A stretch of 48,029 bases of DNA from GCA-003244245 sp036501085 (GTDB taxonomy: Bacteria; Actinomycetota; Actinomycetes; Mycobacteriales; Pseudonocardiaceae): the NCBI GenBank assembly GCA_036501085.1, contig DASYAZ010000153.1, positions 1 through 48,029 of the forward strand. Reading direction: 5' to 3'. Positions 33,133-40,328 of the stretch are shown here, piece by piece (position 1 is the first letter of the stretch; each line of letters begins with the position of its first letter). The translations under genes were made by a program, and so were the position numbers. The notes beneath the pieces were generated by a model that ran no database searches, was not told the origin of the DNA, and was given only the letters and a program-made list of their open reading frames with translations.

Positions 33133-33261
33133 ATGACCGGTCACTTCAGGTCATTCGACCGTGCGGCGAGTGGACACAACCGGCACGATCGCCACAGCGA
33201 CCATCACCGTGGCCACCGCCACAGCCGGCACCGCCACAGCCGGCACCACCGCGACTGCTGA
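33133..33261 (+). CDS. Histidine/arginine-rich 42-aa peptide, possible exported precursor
   Basis: Too short for standard gene calling. MTGHFRSFDRAASGHNRHDR is followed by HSDHHRGHRHSRHRHSRHH and the ending RDC: 12 His and 10 Arg in 42 residues, with a single C-terminal cysteine. AAGGGGAG lies 7 nt before the ATG, the best spacing of any start in this stretch. The coding DNA contains a 15-bp tandem repeat (CACCGCCACAGCCGG twice). It is followed by a strong hairpin and then an ABC exporter gene. It could be a metal-binding peptide, a RiPP-like precursor, or a regulatory leader peptide sensing histidine supply. Other frames here give only Pro- or Thr/Ala-rich sequence. Confidence 0.6.
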   Translation: MTGHFRSFDRAASGHNRHDRHSDHHRGHRHSRHRHSRHHRDC

Positions 33262-33296
33262 GTCGCAATACGGTGTCGTAGCTACGCGATGGGTAC

Positions 33297-33328
33297 GGGG
33301 CCTCACTCCAACAACGGGGTGGGGTCCC
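33297..33328 (+). promoter_or_regulatory. Strong intercistronic RNA hairpin between peptide and transporter genes
   Basis: GGGGCCTCACTCC (33297-33309) can pair with GGGGTGGGGTCCC (33316-33328) over 13 bp including three G-U pairs, with loop AACAAC. It lies 35 bp after the peptide stop and 8 bp before the transporter ribosome site. This is a usual place for an attenuator that gives more peptide than transporter, or for an mRNA-stabilising stem. Confidence 0.55.
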
Positions 33329-33353
33329 GGCCCTGCGAGAGGACTGACCTTCA

Positions 33354-35303
33354 GTGACCGATGGCTCGGGTGGTCCTGCCCCAGTCACCAACCGTGTTGA
33401 CAACACTGTTGTCAACACGGTTGGTGGCACGGTGGGTGAGGCCACGGCCACCGGGTCAATGGCGCCGGTTCCACCGGCCGGTATCCGGGTGATCTTCGGC
33501 TGGTTCTGGCCGGCCACCAAACCGTACCGGGGGCGCTTGCTTCTGAGCTTGATGCTGGTCGCCGTCGTGCCTTTCTTCGCCACGGCGCAGATCTGGATGT
33601 TCAAGCTGCTGATCGACGACGTGCTGGCTCCGCGCGATTTCTCCGCCTTCCCTCCGATAGCTGCGGCCTACCTCGGGATCGCGTTGGCTCAGGGGCTCTG
33701 CTCGTTCGGGGACGAAGTGCTCTCGACCTGGCTGGGTGAGCGGTTTGTCCTCGACCTGCGCACCCGGTTGTTCGACCACCTGCACCGCCTGTCGGTGGGT
33801 TTTTTCGACCGTCGCCCGCTGGGGGACACCCTGTCCCGGCTCACCGGTGACATCGACGCGATCGAGCAACTGGTGCTCTCCGGAGTCACCACGACCCTGG
33901 CCTACGCCTTCGAGATCCTGCTGTTCACGGGCGCGTTGTTCTACCTGGACTGGCAGCTCGCGCTGGCCGCGATGGTTGCGGCGCCGGTGTTCCTGCTGGC
34001 CGCGAAGTCCTTCTCAGCCCGGATCAAGGAGGCGTCCCGGGAACAAAGACGGCGCTCGGGAGCGGTCACCGCGGTCGCCGAGGAGAGCCTGGGCAACGTC
34101 GCGCTGGTGCAGGCCTACGACCGCCGTACCAGCGAGACCGAGCGGTTTCACCGGGAGAACCTCGGCCGGTTCAGAGCCGAGATGCGGGAGACCCGGCTGC
34201 GTGCCCTGTTCCGGCCGATGACCGAACTGCTGGAGGTTCTCGGTGTCGTGCTGGTGATGGGCGTGGGGGTGTGGGCGCTGCAGCAGGGTCGGATCACCCT
34301 GGGTGGCCTGCTGGTATTCGTGACCTACCTGTCCCGGCTCTACAGCCCGATCCGGGGAGCCGGCCAGCTGTCCAACACCCTCTACGCGGCCAGCGCCAGC
34401 GCCGAGCGGATCATCGAGCTGCTCAGCCAGCAACCGGACATTCGCGAGCCGGCGGTACCGCAGATCCTGTCCAGGGCCCGGGGCAGTGTGATCTTCGACG
34501 GCGTGACCTTCCGCTACCCCGAGGCCAGCCGGCCCGTGCTGGAGCGGATCAGCTTCGCGATCCCGGTGGGGCAGAAGTTCGCCCTCGTCGGGGCGAGCGG
34601 TGCCGGCAAGTCCACGCTGGGCAAGCTGCTGCTGCGCTTCCACGACCCTGATTCCGGTCGCATCACCCTGGACGGATGTGACCTGCGGGAACTGCAGCTG
34701 TCCAGCCTGCGCAGCAATGTCTCGGCGGTGTTGCAGGAAACGCTGGTCTTCGACGGGACGATCCGGGAGAACATCCTGTGGGGTAAGCCCGACGCCACCG
34801 AAGCCGAGCTGATCGCCGCGGCCCGCGCGGCGGATGCCCACGAGTTCATCACCGCATTTCCCGAGGGTTACCAGACCCAGGTCGGGCAACGGGGCCGGAT
34901 GCTCTCCGGCGGCCAGCGCCAACGGCTGGCCCTGGCCAGAGCCATGATCCGCGACGCCCCGGTGCTGCTGCTGGACGAGCCCACCACCGGGCTCGACGCC
35001 GCCTCCACCCAGCGCGTGCTGGCGCCGATGCGCCGGTTGATGGACGGACGCACCACGCTGATCATCTCGCACAACCTGCTCACCGTGACCGACGCCGACC
35101 AGATCCTGTTCCTCCGCGACGGTCGGATCACCGGGATCGGCACCCACGAGAAGCTCTTGGCGACCAACGTCGACTACGCCCATCTCTACCAGTTGCATCA
35201 CCAACCGGGTGCACCCGCCGCCGTTGCGCCGCAGAGCGTCCCCACAAGCCCGGCAGGTGCTCCGCCCCGAGCCAAGTACCGACTTCAGCCGGAGCTGATA
35301 TGA
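33354..35303 (+). CDS. ABC half-transporter (TMD-NBD fusion, exporter type)
   Basis: 649 residues from GTG 33354 (GAGAGGA 10 nt upstream); ATG 33459 is an alternative and would free a 41-bp palindrome from the coding region. Six membrane spans (about residues 55-330) match type IV exporters, with SVGFFDRRPLGDTLSRLTGDID as the coupling region. The ATPase has GASGAGKST, the Q-loop AVLQETLVFDGTI, signature LSGGQRQRLALARAM, Walker B VLLLDEPTTGLD and switch ISHNL. The C-terminal extension after YQLHHQPG is Ala/Pro-rich. It should work as a homodimer, exporting a lipid, drug or peptide. Its stop overlaps the kinase start (ATGA). Confidence 0.9.
   Translation: MTDGSGGPAPVTNRVDNTVVNTVGGTVGEATATGSMAPVPPAGIRVIFGWFWPATKPYRGRLLLSLMLVAVVPFFATAQIWMFKLLIDDVLAPRDFSAFPPIAAAYLGIALAQGLCSFGDEVLSTWLGERFVLDLRTRLFDHLHRLSVGFFDRRPLGDTLSRLTGDIDAIEQLVLSGVTTTLAYAFEILLFTGALFYLDWQLALAAMVAAPVFLLAAKSFSARIKEASREQRRRSGAVTAVAEESLGNVALVQAYDRRTSETERFHRENLGRFRAEMRETRLRALFRPMTELLEVLGVVLVMGVGVWALQQGRITLGGLLVFVTYLSRLYSPIRGAGQLSNTLYAASASAERIIELLSQQPDIREPAVPQILSRARGSVIFDGVTFRYPEASRPVLERISFAIPVGQKFALVGASGAGKSTLGKLLLRFHDPDSGRITLDGCDLRELQLSSLRSNVSAVLQETLVFDGTIRENILWGKPDATEAELIAAARAADAHEFITAFPEGYQTQVGQRGRMLSGGQRQRLALARAMIRDAPVLLLDEPTTGLDAASTQRVLAPMRRLMDGRTTLIISHNLLTVTDADQILFLRDGRITGIGTHEKLLATNVDYAHLYQLHHQPGAPAAVAPQSVPTSPAGAPPRAKYRLQPELI
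33386..33426. promoter_or_regulatory. 41-bp perfect palindrome at the 5' end of the transporter gene
   Basis: CACCAACCGTGTTGACAACA (33386-33405) and its exact complement (33407-33426) flank a single C. The core TTGACAACA-C-TGTTGTCAA could be an operator. If GTG 33354 is the start it encodes VTNRVDNTVVNTVGG; if ATG 33459 is used it is purely regulatory. Confidence 0.6.
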
Positions 35304-36184
35304 CCACTCCGCCCGTTCTGGAAGCGCGCCCTGCGGCCCCGGTGTTTCCTCGAGGTCACCTGCTCGCTCCCGGTTACGAGGTGATCGAGCACGTGTGCCG
35401 CGGCGACACGCTGGACAGCTACGAGGCGTGGAGCGTGCAGCGTTTCTGCCGGTGCTTCGTCAAGACCCTCCGGCCGGAGGCCGCCACCGAGTCCTCGGCC
35501 CGCCGGTGCCTGCAGCGGGAAGCGCGCTTGCTGCTGTCCCTGACCCATCCACACCTGGTTCGGGCTTACGAATACCTCACACCCGACTCAGGCCGGCCGC
35601 CGCTGCTGGTACTGGAGAATCTCACCGGCGCCACGTTGAGCTACCTCCTCGACGGTGGTGCGCACCGGCTGGGTCTCGCGGACCTGGGCTTTCTGGGCCA
35701 GCACCTGTGCTCTGCGCTGCGTTACCTACACAGCCGCGGTTACCTGCATCTCGACGTCAAGCCCAGCAACATCATCGCCAGCGACGGCGTCGGCCGCCTG
35801 ATCGACTTGAGCCTGGCCCAGCCTCCCGGTCGTTGCCCGGCCGGCTACGGCACACCTGGCTACATGTCACCCGAGCAGGCCGCCGGTGGCCTGCTCGGTC
35901 CAGCCACCGACGTCTGGGGTCTGGGGTTGGTGCTCTACTTCGCCGCAACCGGGACGCAACCCTTCGACCTCCCGGACGGTGATAGCTCAGCCTGCTCGGC
36001 CACGTCGACCCTGTCGGGGTGTCAAGCTCTGCTGGCCCGCCCCGCCCCCAAGGTTCGCGCGCGGCGCAGGCTTCCCATCGAGGTCGCGGAGATCATCGAC
36101 GGCTGCCTGCACCGGGATCCGGCTCGGCGCCCCGACCTGGAGCGGCTCGACGCCGCGCTGGGCACGTTGACCAGCGGCGGTTAG
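35300..36184 (+). CDS. Soluble Ser/Thr protein kinase coupled to the ABC transporter
   Basis: 294 residues, only a kinase domain: no membrane span or PASTA/sensor part. The ATP lysine is in FCRCFVKTLRP and the helix-C glutamate in LQREARLLLSL. The catalytic loop YLHLDVKPSNII is intact, and the metal site is LIDLSLAQ (DLS replacing DFG, aspartate retained). GTPGYMSPEQA forms the activation-segment end. The glycine-rich loop is poor (VCRGDTLDSYEA). Activity is likely. Six or more cysteines are unusual for an actinobacterial kinase. The four-base overlap with the transporter stop indicates co-translation, so the transporter or the His-rich peptide is the obvious substrate candidate (inferred). 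Confidence 0.85.
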   Translation: MTTPPVLEARPAAPVFPRGHLLAPGYEVIEHVCRGDTLDSYEAWSVQRFCRCFVKTLRPEAATESSARRCLQREARLLLSLTHPHLVRAYEYLTPDSGRPPLLVLENLTGATLSYLLDGGAHRLGLADLGFLGQHLCSALRYLHSRGYLHLDVKPSNIIASDGVGRLIDLSLAQPPGRCPAGYGTPGYMSPEQAAGGLLGPATDVWGLGLVLYFAATGTQPFDLPDGDSSACSATSTLSGCQALLARPAPKVRARRRLPIEVAEIIDGCLHRDPARRPDLERLDAALGTLTSGG

Positions 36185-36191
36185 CCGGGCG

Positions 36192-36983
36192 TCAGCCGGT
36201 GCGGATGGTGCCCAGGAGTTGGCCGATGCGATGGGCGAGCTGCGCGAGGGTGGCTGGTGCCAGGGTCGTCCAGTCGGTACCGTCCGGGCCACTCACCGGT
36301 TGCAAGGTGTACCCGCCGCGCTCCGTGGCGAGGTAGACCACCGCCGTGTCAGCGGGATGCCGCGCGTTGTTGCGGTCCCGGCGGGCTGCCCCGAACTTCG
36401 CACCACCGGGTTTGGGCCCGCGGACCATCGCGGTAAAAGAGTCCGCGTCGGCGGGCTTGACCCCGCCGCGGACCAACCGGTCCTGCAGTTGCTCACCAGT
36501 CAGCCCGGGCTTCCCATTGTGGGTGGGTTGCGTCAACAGCGCGGAGGGCACCGAGACCGATGACCCCGGACCGGCCGGTCGATCCGGTAACTGCCGGGAG
36601 ACCGCGGTGCACAGCTCGCCGGCCGAGCTGGTGCGTACCAGCAACCGGCGCTCGTCGAGCATTGCCAGCGCAGCCCGGTCACCCCGGGACCCGGCAAGCA
36701 ACCGAACCTGCCCCGTGGCGTTGCGGATCCACCCATTGATCTCGTGCACCGGGGTGGCCAGCAGGCGCAACGCGCTTTCCAGCGCGGGATCGAAGCCCCG
36801 ATGATCAGCCAGCCCGCGGCTACGCAGACCCTCGAGCGCCTGGGCCATCTGGGCCCGTCGCTCCTGATCGGTGAGCACCGGGAGACCCGGGAGGTCCATG
36901 TTCCAGTGCCGGGTGCCCAACCCCAGCGTCTGCCAGGCCGTGCGGTATTCCTCATGGGTCAGCTCGACCGTGGTGCCGTGCAC
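36192..36983 (-). CDS. EspG-family ESX (type VII) secretion-associated chaperone
   Basis: 263 residues from GTG 36983, with GGGGAGGGGG upstream. LTHEEYRTAWQTLGLGTRHWNMD at the N-terminus, ESALRLLATPVHEINGWI, and the C-terminal QRDRNN...VVYLATERGGYTLQPV region are typical of the EspG/ESAT-6-like accessory family in Pseudonocardiaceae. EspG binds the tips of PE-PPE dimers in the cytosol and delivers them to the type VII machinery. It directly follows the PPE-like gene with a 17-bp gap, which fits that role. No EccBCDE core genes are in the window, so this is a satellite substrate-chaperone set. Confidence 0.8.
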   Translation of the reverse strand: MHGTTVELTHEEYRTAWQTLGLGTRHWNMDLPGLPVLTDQERRAQMAQALEGLRSRGLADHRGFDPALESALRLLATPVHEINGWIRNATGQVRLLAGSRGDRAALAMLDERRLLVRTSSAGELCTAVSRQLPDRPAGPGSSVSVPSALLTQPTHNGKPGLTGEQLQDRLVRGGVKPADADSFTAMVRGPKPGGAKFGAARRDRNNARHPADTAVVYLATERGGYTLQPVSGPDGTDWTTLAPATLAQLAHRIGQLLGTIRTG

Positions 36984-37000
36984 GCCAACCCCCTCCCCGG

Positions 37001-38200
37001 TCAGTAGTCCGCGCCGATCACCGGCGGCGCGGTCGGCGGTAGTTCGCCGACGATCGCGTTGGAATCGTCATGTACGAGGTACTTGCTCCGGTGCTCGCGG
37101 TCGTTCTCGGCACGGTTTCCGGCCCCTGCGGGTAGGGGTTGCCCGTACCCCGCACCTGCACCGCGGGCGGCACCGAGTACACCGGCGGTGCCCCGGGTTG
37201 CGCCCGGCTCGCCGGGAGGAGGCTCGGCACTGAGGGTGGGGCGGGGACCGAACCCAGATCGGGGTCGCGGACCGAATTCAGCGCTCTCTGCTGCACCGCG
37301 GGCGGCACCGGTGAAGCGGGCTCCCGCCGCGCTGCTGCGGCCTGCCCGCCTCGCTGAGTCACTGGCGCCGGGAGTCCCTGGGGTCGCGGCGCCGAATACC
37401 GGCGCACCGGAGCTCACGGCCTGGCTCGGGGTCGGGCTGCCGGCACCCACGCTCGGTGGTGTCGCAGCGGCGTGCCGGTTCCCGGCGAGCTGCGCCACGG
37501 TTGCTGCCGGTTGAGGGGTCCTCGGCGGCGGGTGGGCAGGGGGCTGGTGCGCCGCCAGCAGATGGGCCGGTGCGTGCCCGGCAGTCGCCGGTGGAGGGGC
37601 ACTGGTGCCGACTCGCGGATCGCTCAGCGGCAGCGTCCCGATGCTTGCGTCCAATGCTTGCGGTGCGGTGAACGCCGGCGCCGACTCGACGTTGCCGTTG
37701 GAGCTGGCCTGGTAGGTCCGCATCGCCTGCCGGGCCTGTTCCGCGGCATCCTGCTGACGCTGCTCGGCCTTTTCCTCCTCGGTGGTCAGACCCGGCAGCC
37801 AGTCCATCCTCTGAGCTGCCCACTCGGTGGGATCGCTGAAGAAACCGGCTGCCTTCGGCGTCGGCGGCACCGGCGGGACGGTGTTCTTGGCAGCCACCCA
37901 GTACTCGGCCTGGCCCTGCGCGCGTTGTGCTGCCGTGGTCGCGACCAGCGCCACGTCGTCCATCCAGGGCAGCATCGCACTGGTGGCACTCGCCGCTGCC
38001 TCCGCCGCCGCGCCCTCCCGATTGGCCAGCATGCCGCTGACCGAGCTCTGCACGTACGCCTTGCCGGTCGCCCCGATCTCCTCGCTCAGCCGCTGCCAGG
38101 CCTGACCGGCCTGCTGCAACGAGCCCGAACCCGCCCCGCCGTTGATATGGTCGAAAATGATCTGATGGCTGGTATCGTCATAGTTGAAATTCGTCCCCAT
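37001..38200 (-). CDS. PPE-like / WXG-like ESX substrate protein with Ala-Pro-Gly-rich tail
   Basis: 399 residues from ATG 38200 (GAGAGG upstream); TTG 38215 is not used. The N-terminal ~160 residues are helical (SGSLQQAGQAWQRLSEEIGATGKAYVQSSVSGMLANREGAAAEAA), like the helical hairpin of PPE proteins, with NREG where WxG is usual. The long C-terminus is rich in Ala, Pro and Gly with repeated GAARG and PSV pieces, and is probably disordered. Family members are secreted by ESX systems. The N-terminal motif NYDDTSHQIIFDHING and the gene order PE-like/DUF3558/PPE/EspG support the call. Function outside the cell is unknown. Confidence 0.75.
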   Translation of the reverse strand: MGTNFNYDDTSHQIIFDHINGGAGSGSLQQAGQAWQRLSEEIGATGKAYVQSSVSGMLANREGAAAEAAASATSAMLPWMDDVALVATTAAQRAQGQAEYWVAAKNTVPPVPPTPKAAGFFSDPTEWAAQRMDWLPGLTTEEEKAEQRQQDAAEQARQAMRTYQASSNGNVESAPAFTAPQALDASIGTLPLSDPRVGTSAPPPATAGHAPAHLLAAHQPPAHPPPRTPQPAATVAQLAGNRHAAATPPSVGAGSPTPSQAVSSGAPVFGAATPGTPGASDSARRAGRSSAAGARFTGAARGAAESAEFGPRPRSGFGPRPTLSAEPPPGEPGATRGTAGVLGAARGAGAGYGQPLPAGAGNRAENDREHRSKYLVHDDSNAIVGELPPTAPPVIGADY

Positions 38201-38211
38201 CGCTGCGCCTC

Positions 38212-38805
38212 TCAACGTTTCGGCGGCAAGTTCATCAACACCGCCGCAGCGACCTGTTTACCAATCTCGCACGACCGCTGAGGATTGTCGTCAAATTCCT
38301 TCGACTTGTAAGTCAGTGAGAAACTTTGATGCTCCGCCGGTTTGACGTCCACGTCGCAAATTGGCAGATCTGCGTTCGTCCTCGACACAATGGCAGGATA
38401 GCCAGAAATTTCGGTAAGTTCGAAGAATGGACGATCGCGGTCTTTTCTGTAGGCGACCTCTAAGGTTGGATTGTTGGTGAACGTGCTAATATGTACCGTT
38501 CGAATTGTTTCCCTCTAGCTGGTGGCGTTTGACCACTCGCAACCCACGTCGCCGAGATAAGCATCAAACTCCCTCGGTGGGAGATTGAGTCTGAATTGCG
38601 TAACTTGCTGCGCCGTCAGCAATTCGCACGGTCGACGCGCCATAGCAGCGACATCTCGCGGATTCTTGACTGACGGGATCGGGCTCGCCACTTGCGTAGA
38701 GCTCGATGGCACTGGGTCCTGAGATGCGTTTGGACCAGCACTGCACCCTGCCAGCACGATGACCGAGCCAATTGTGATCCGAGCCGCCACTTGACCGATC
38801 CTCAT
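38212..38805 (-). pseudogene. DUF3558 lipoprotein gene with an in-frame amber codon
   Basis: The start ATG 38805 gives MRIGQVAARITIGSVIVLAG with lipobox VLAGC. MARRPCELLTAQQVTQFRLNLP is the DUF3558 domain. The frame meets TAG at 38515-38517 after CEWSNATS, but reading on in the same frame gives another 100 residues with the remaining DUF3558 pattern: FELTEISGYPAIVSR, LPICDVDVKP, RSCEIGKQVAAAVLMNLPP. A normal stop follows at 38212. The whole would be 196-198 aa, the usual length. Either a recent nonsense mutation, a sequencing error, or tolerated read-through. Base composition is markedly lower in G+C than neighbours. The ATG overlaps the upstream stop by ATGA. Confidence 0.8.
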
Positions 38806-39218
38806 ATCGCTAGTCCGGGGCTAGGGTCCTGCGGGATATTCAGTTCCTCGACGTCGAGGTAGGTCTTCAGGTCCTCGCGTAGCCTTTGTGCAAGATCCTG
38901 AAGCTGTCTCGCGCCGGCGTGGAGAGTGGCCGCCAGGTTGTTCTGACCGGTATCTGAAGCCCACTTGCCGATCTCAGTGACCGCGTTCAAGCTGACGCCG
39001 TCGATACCCGGAGCAGGGATGTTCGCCAGACGCTCTGCTATAAGCGCTCGGCTTTCGAAGAACTCCGCGGCGTGCTCGAGGTCGGCGATGGCTTGGGGGA
39101 CGCGGTCATAGTTGATCGAGAAGCCTGACGGGCCACCGAGCAGCGAACCTAGCGGCGTCCCTGCCAGCAGGTTGCCGGTGTCGGCGGCTGTCCCAGAACT
39201 CTGATCCTCGTCACTCAC
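38802..39218 (-). CDS. PE-like small ESX-associated protein
   Basis: 138 residues from GTG 39218, preceded by AGGGGA; an ATG at 39236 and a further one at 39266 are less likely. The sequence (SINYDRVPQAIADLEHAAEFFESRALIAERLANIPAPGIDGVSLNAVTEIGKWA ... LHAGARQLQDLAQRLREDLKTYLDVEE) is a two-helix PE/WXG-sized protein with PE-like helical spacing. The gene leads the operon and overlaps the DUF3558 gene by four bases. Function is inferred from context only. Confidence 0.65.
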   Translation of the reverse strand: MSDEDQSSGTAADTGNLLAGTPLGSLLGGPSGFSINYDRVPQAIADLEHAAEFFESRALIAERLANIPAPGIDGVSLNAVTEIGKWASDTGQNNLAATLHAGARQLQDLAQRLREDLKTYLDVEELNIPQDPSPGLAI

Positions 39219-39291
39219 CGTGTTCCCCTGGCCCATGATGTGCAAGCAAGTGCTGCAGTGTGCCACAGCGGTCGGCGGCTACCGTGAGGTA

Positions 39292-39822
39292 ATGACGCTG
39301 ATTGCTCTGCTGCGGGGCGATATCACCGAGCAGGATGTCGACGCGGTGGTCAACGCAGCCAACAGCTCGCTGCTCGGCGGGGGCGGGGTGGACGGTGCGA
39401 TTCATCGCCGTGGCGGTCCGGCGATTCTTGCGGAGTGTCAGCAGTTGCGGTCTGGCCGGTATCCGGACGGTCTACCTCCTGGTCAGGCGGTCGCCACCAC
39501 TGCTGGCGACCTGCCGGCCCGGTGGGTGATCCACACCGTCGGCCCGGTGCACACCCGGCTGGAGGATCGCTCCGAGCTGCTCGCGAGCTGCTATCGGGAG
39601 GCACTGCGGGTGGCTGATGAGCTCGGTGCCCAGACCATTGCCTTCCCCGCCGTGTCGGCCGGTGTCTTCGGATGGCCGTTGGCGGATGCCGCCCGCATCG
39701 CACTGGCCACCGTGCAGCGCACGGCCACCCGGGTACGGGAGGTTCGGTTCGTGTTGTTCAGTCCCGAGGCATTGGAGGCCTTCCGCGCCGCGGAGTGCAA
39801 CCTCGGTCGGGGTGGCTCGTGA
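39292..39822 (+). CDS. Macro domain ADP-ribose-binding/hydrolase protein
   Basis: 176 residues; ATG 39292 has GTGAGG upstream. LLRGDITEQDVDAVVNAANSSLLGGGGVDGAIHRRGGPAI is the ADP-ribose binding loop of the MacroD/YmdB type. GQAVATTAGDLPARWVIHTVGPV and FPAVSAGVFGWPLADAARIAL are the other two conserved blocks. Such enzymes remove ADP-ribose from proteins or nucleic acids or hydrolyse O-acetyl-ADP-ribose. It is divergent from the ESX-accessory operon and stands alone. Confidence 0.93.
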   Translation: MTLIALLRGDITEQDVDAVVNAANSSLLGGGGVDGAIHRRGGPAILAECQQLRSGRYPDGLPPGQAVATTAGDLPARWVIHTVGPVHTRLEDRSELLASCYREALRVADELGAQTIAFPAVSAGVFGWPLADAARIALATVQRTATRVREVRFVLFSPEALEAFRAAECNLGRGGS

Positions 39823-39923
39823 TCGCTGTTCGTGTGCGTAGGGCGACAATTCGTGTCGTACTGGATTGGCTGCCGCGTATCGCGCTCCGCGAAAGAGCGG
39901 GCCGTTATCGGGAATCAATAGAG

Positions 39924-39957
39924 GAGCCCCGACGGTCGGGGGAAATCGTCGGGGCTC
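39924..39957 (+). terminator. Terminator of the macro-domain gene
   Basis: GAGCCCCGACG (39924-39934) and CGTCGGGGCTC (39947-39957) form an 11-bp perfect stem with a 12-nt loop, 102 bp after the stop. The stem is strong but lacks a T-run. Confidence 0.6.
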
Positions 39958-40139
39958 ATCATGTTCATCGGGGAGGTTTCGAGTTTCGTTACAGCTCTCC
40001 GCGATCGAAAATTGTCGAGCGGCGGGTCGGAGTACCTGCGGCGCACAGTTACCGGCTCAACGCTGAGCGTCATATAAATGGATAATCTGTTGACCGTTGT
40101 TCATTTCGCGCCCACTTGGCGCGGGGTGCCGATCGCCGT

Positions 40140-40207
40140 GTGTCGTGAACTCGACTGTGATGACACCCCATCGCGCAAAAAGGTCGGTGACGTCGAGTTC
40201 ACGACAC
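40140..40207. repeat. Long inverted repeat upstream of ilvD
   Basis: GTGTCGTGAACTCGAC (40140-40155) and GTCGAGTTCACGACAC (40192-40207) are perfect 16-bp arms with a 36-nt loop. It does not match families A-C. It could be another dispersed palindrome or a regulatory cruciform 120 bp before ilvD. Confidence 0.7.
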
Positions 40208-40328
40208 CCGCCGACACGCGCTTGCAAGCTGTGGAGGTGGCGGAATCGAGCGGCCCCTCATGCCGGCCGCCAGGTGAAGTAGGACACCATGCCTGGACGA
40301 CTGGTGGAGGACGAGGGAAGGGGACGGC

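Larger units (their letters stand above)
39823..40328. other. Gene-free stretch between the macro-domain gene and ilvD
   Basis: 506 bp without a convincing gene. It holds a terminator-like stem at 39924-39957, a 16-bp inverted repeat at 40140-40207 and a CATATAAAT sequence near 40070 that could be part of a promoter. No clear leader peptide rich in Val, Leu or Ile that would indicate ilvD attenuation was seen. Confidence 0.45.

Noticed and set aside
33126..33281. Pro-rich frame starting MNDDRSLQ, also near the AAGGGGAG site
   Set aside because: The ribosome site would abut its ATG with no spacer, and the sequence is low-complexity proline; the His-rich frame at 33133 has correct spacing.
33161..33400. 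Thr/Ala-rich frame overlapping the His-rich peptide
   Set aside because: It only reflects the tandem repeat read in another frame, has no ribosome site and runs into the transporter start.
38515..38517. Pyrrolysine or selenocysteine-type recoding at the DUF3558 amber codon
   Set aside because: No tRNA-Pyl or pyl genes are visible, actinobacteria rarely carry them, and there is no recoding signal; a mutation or sequence error is simpler.
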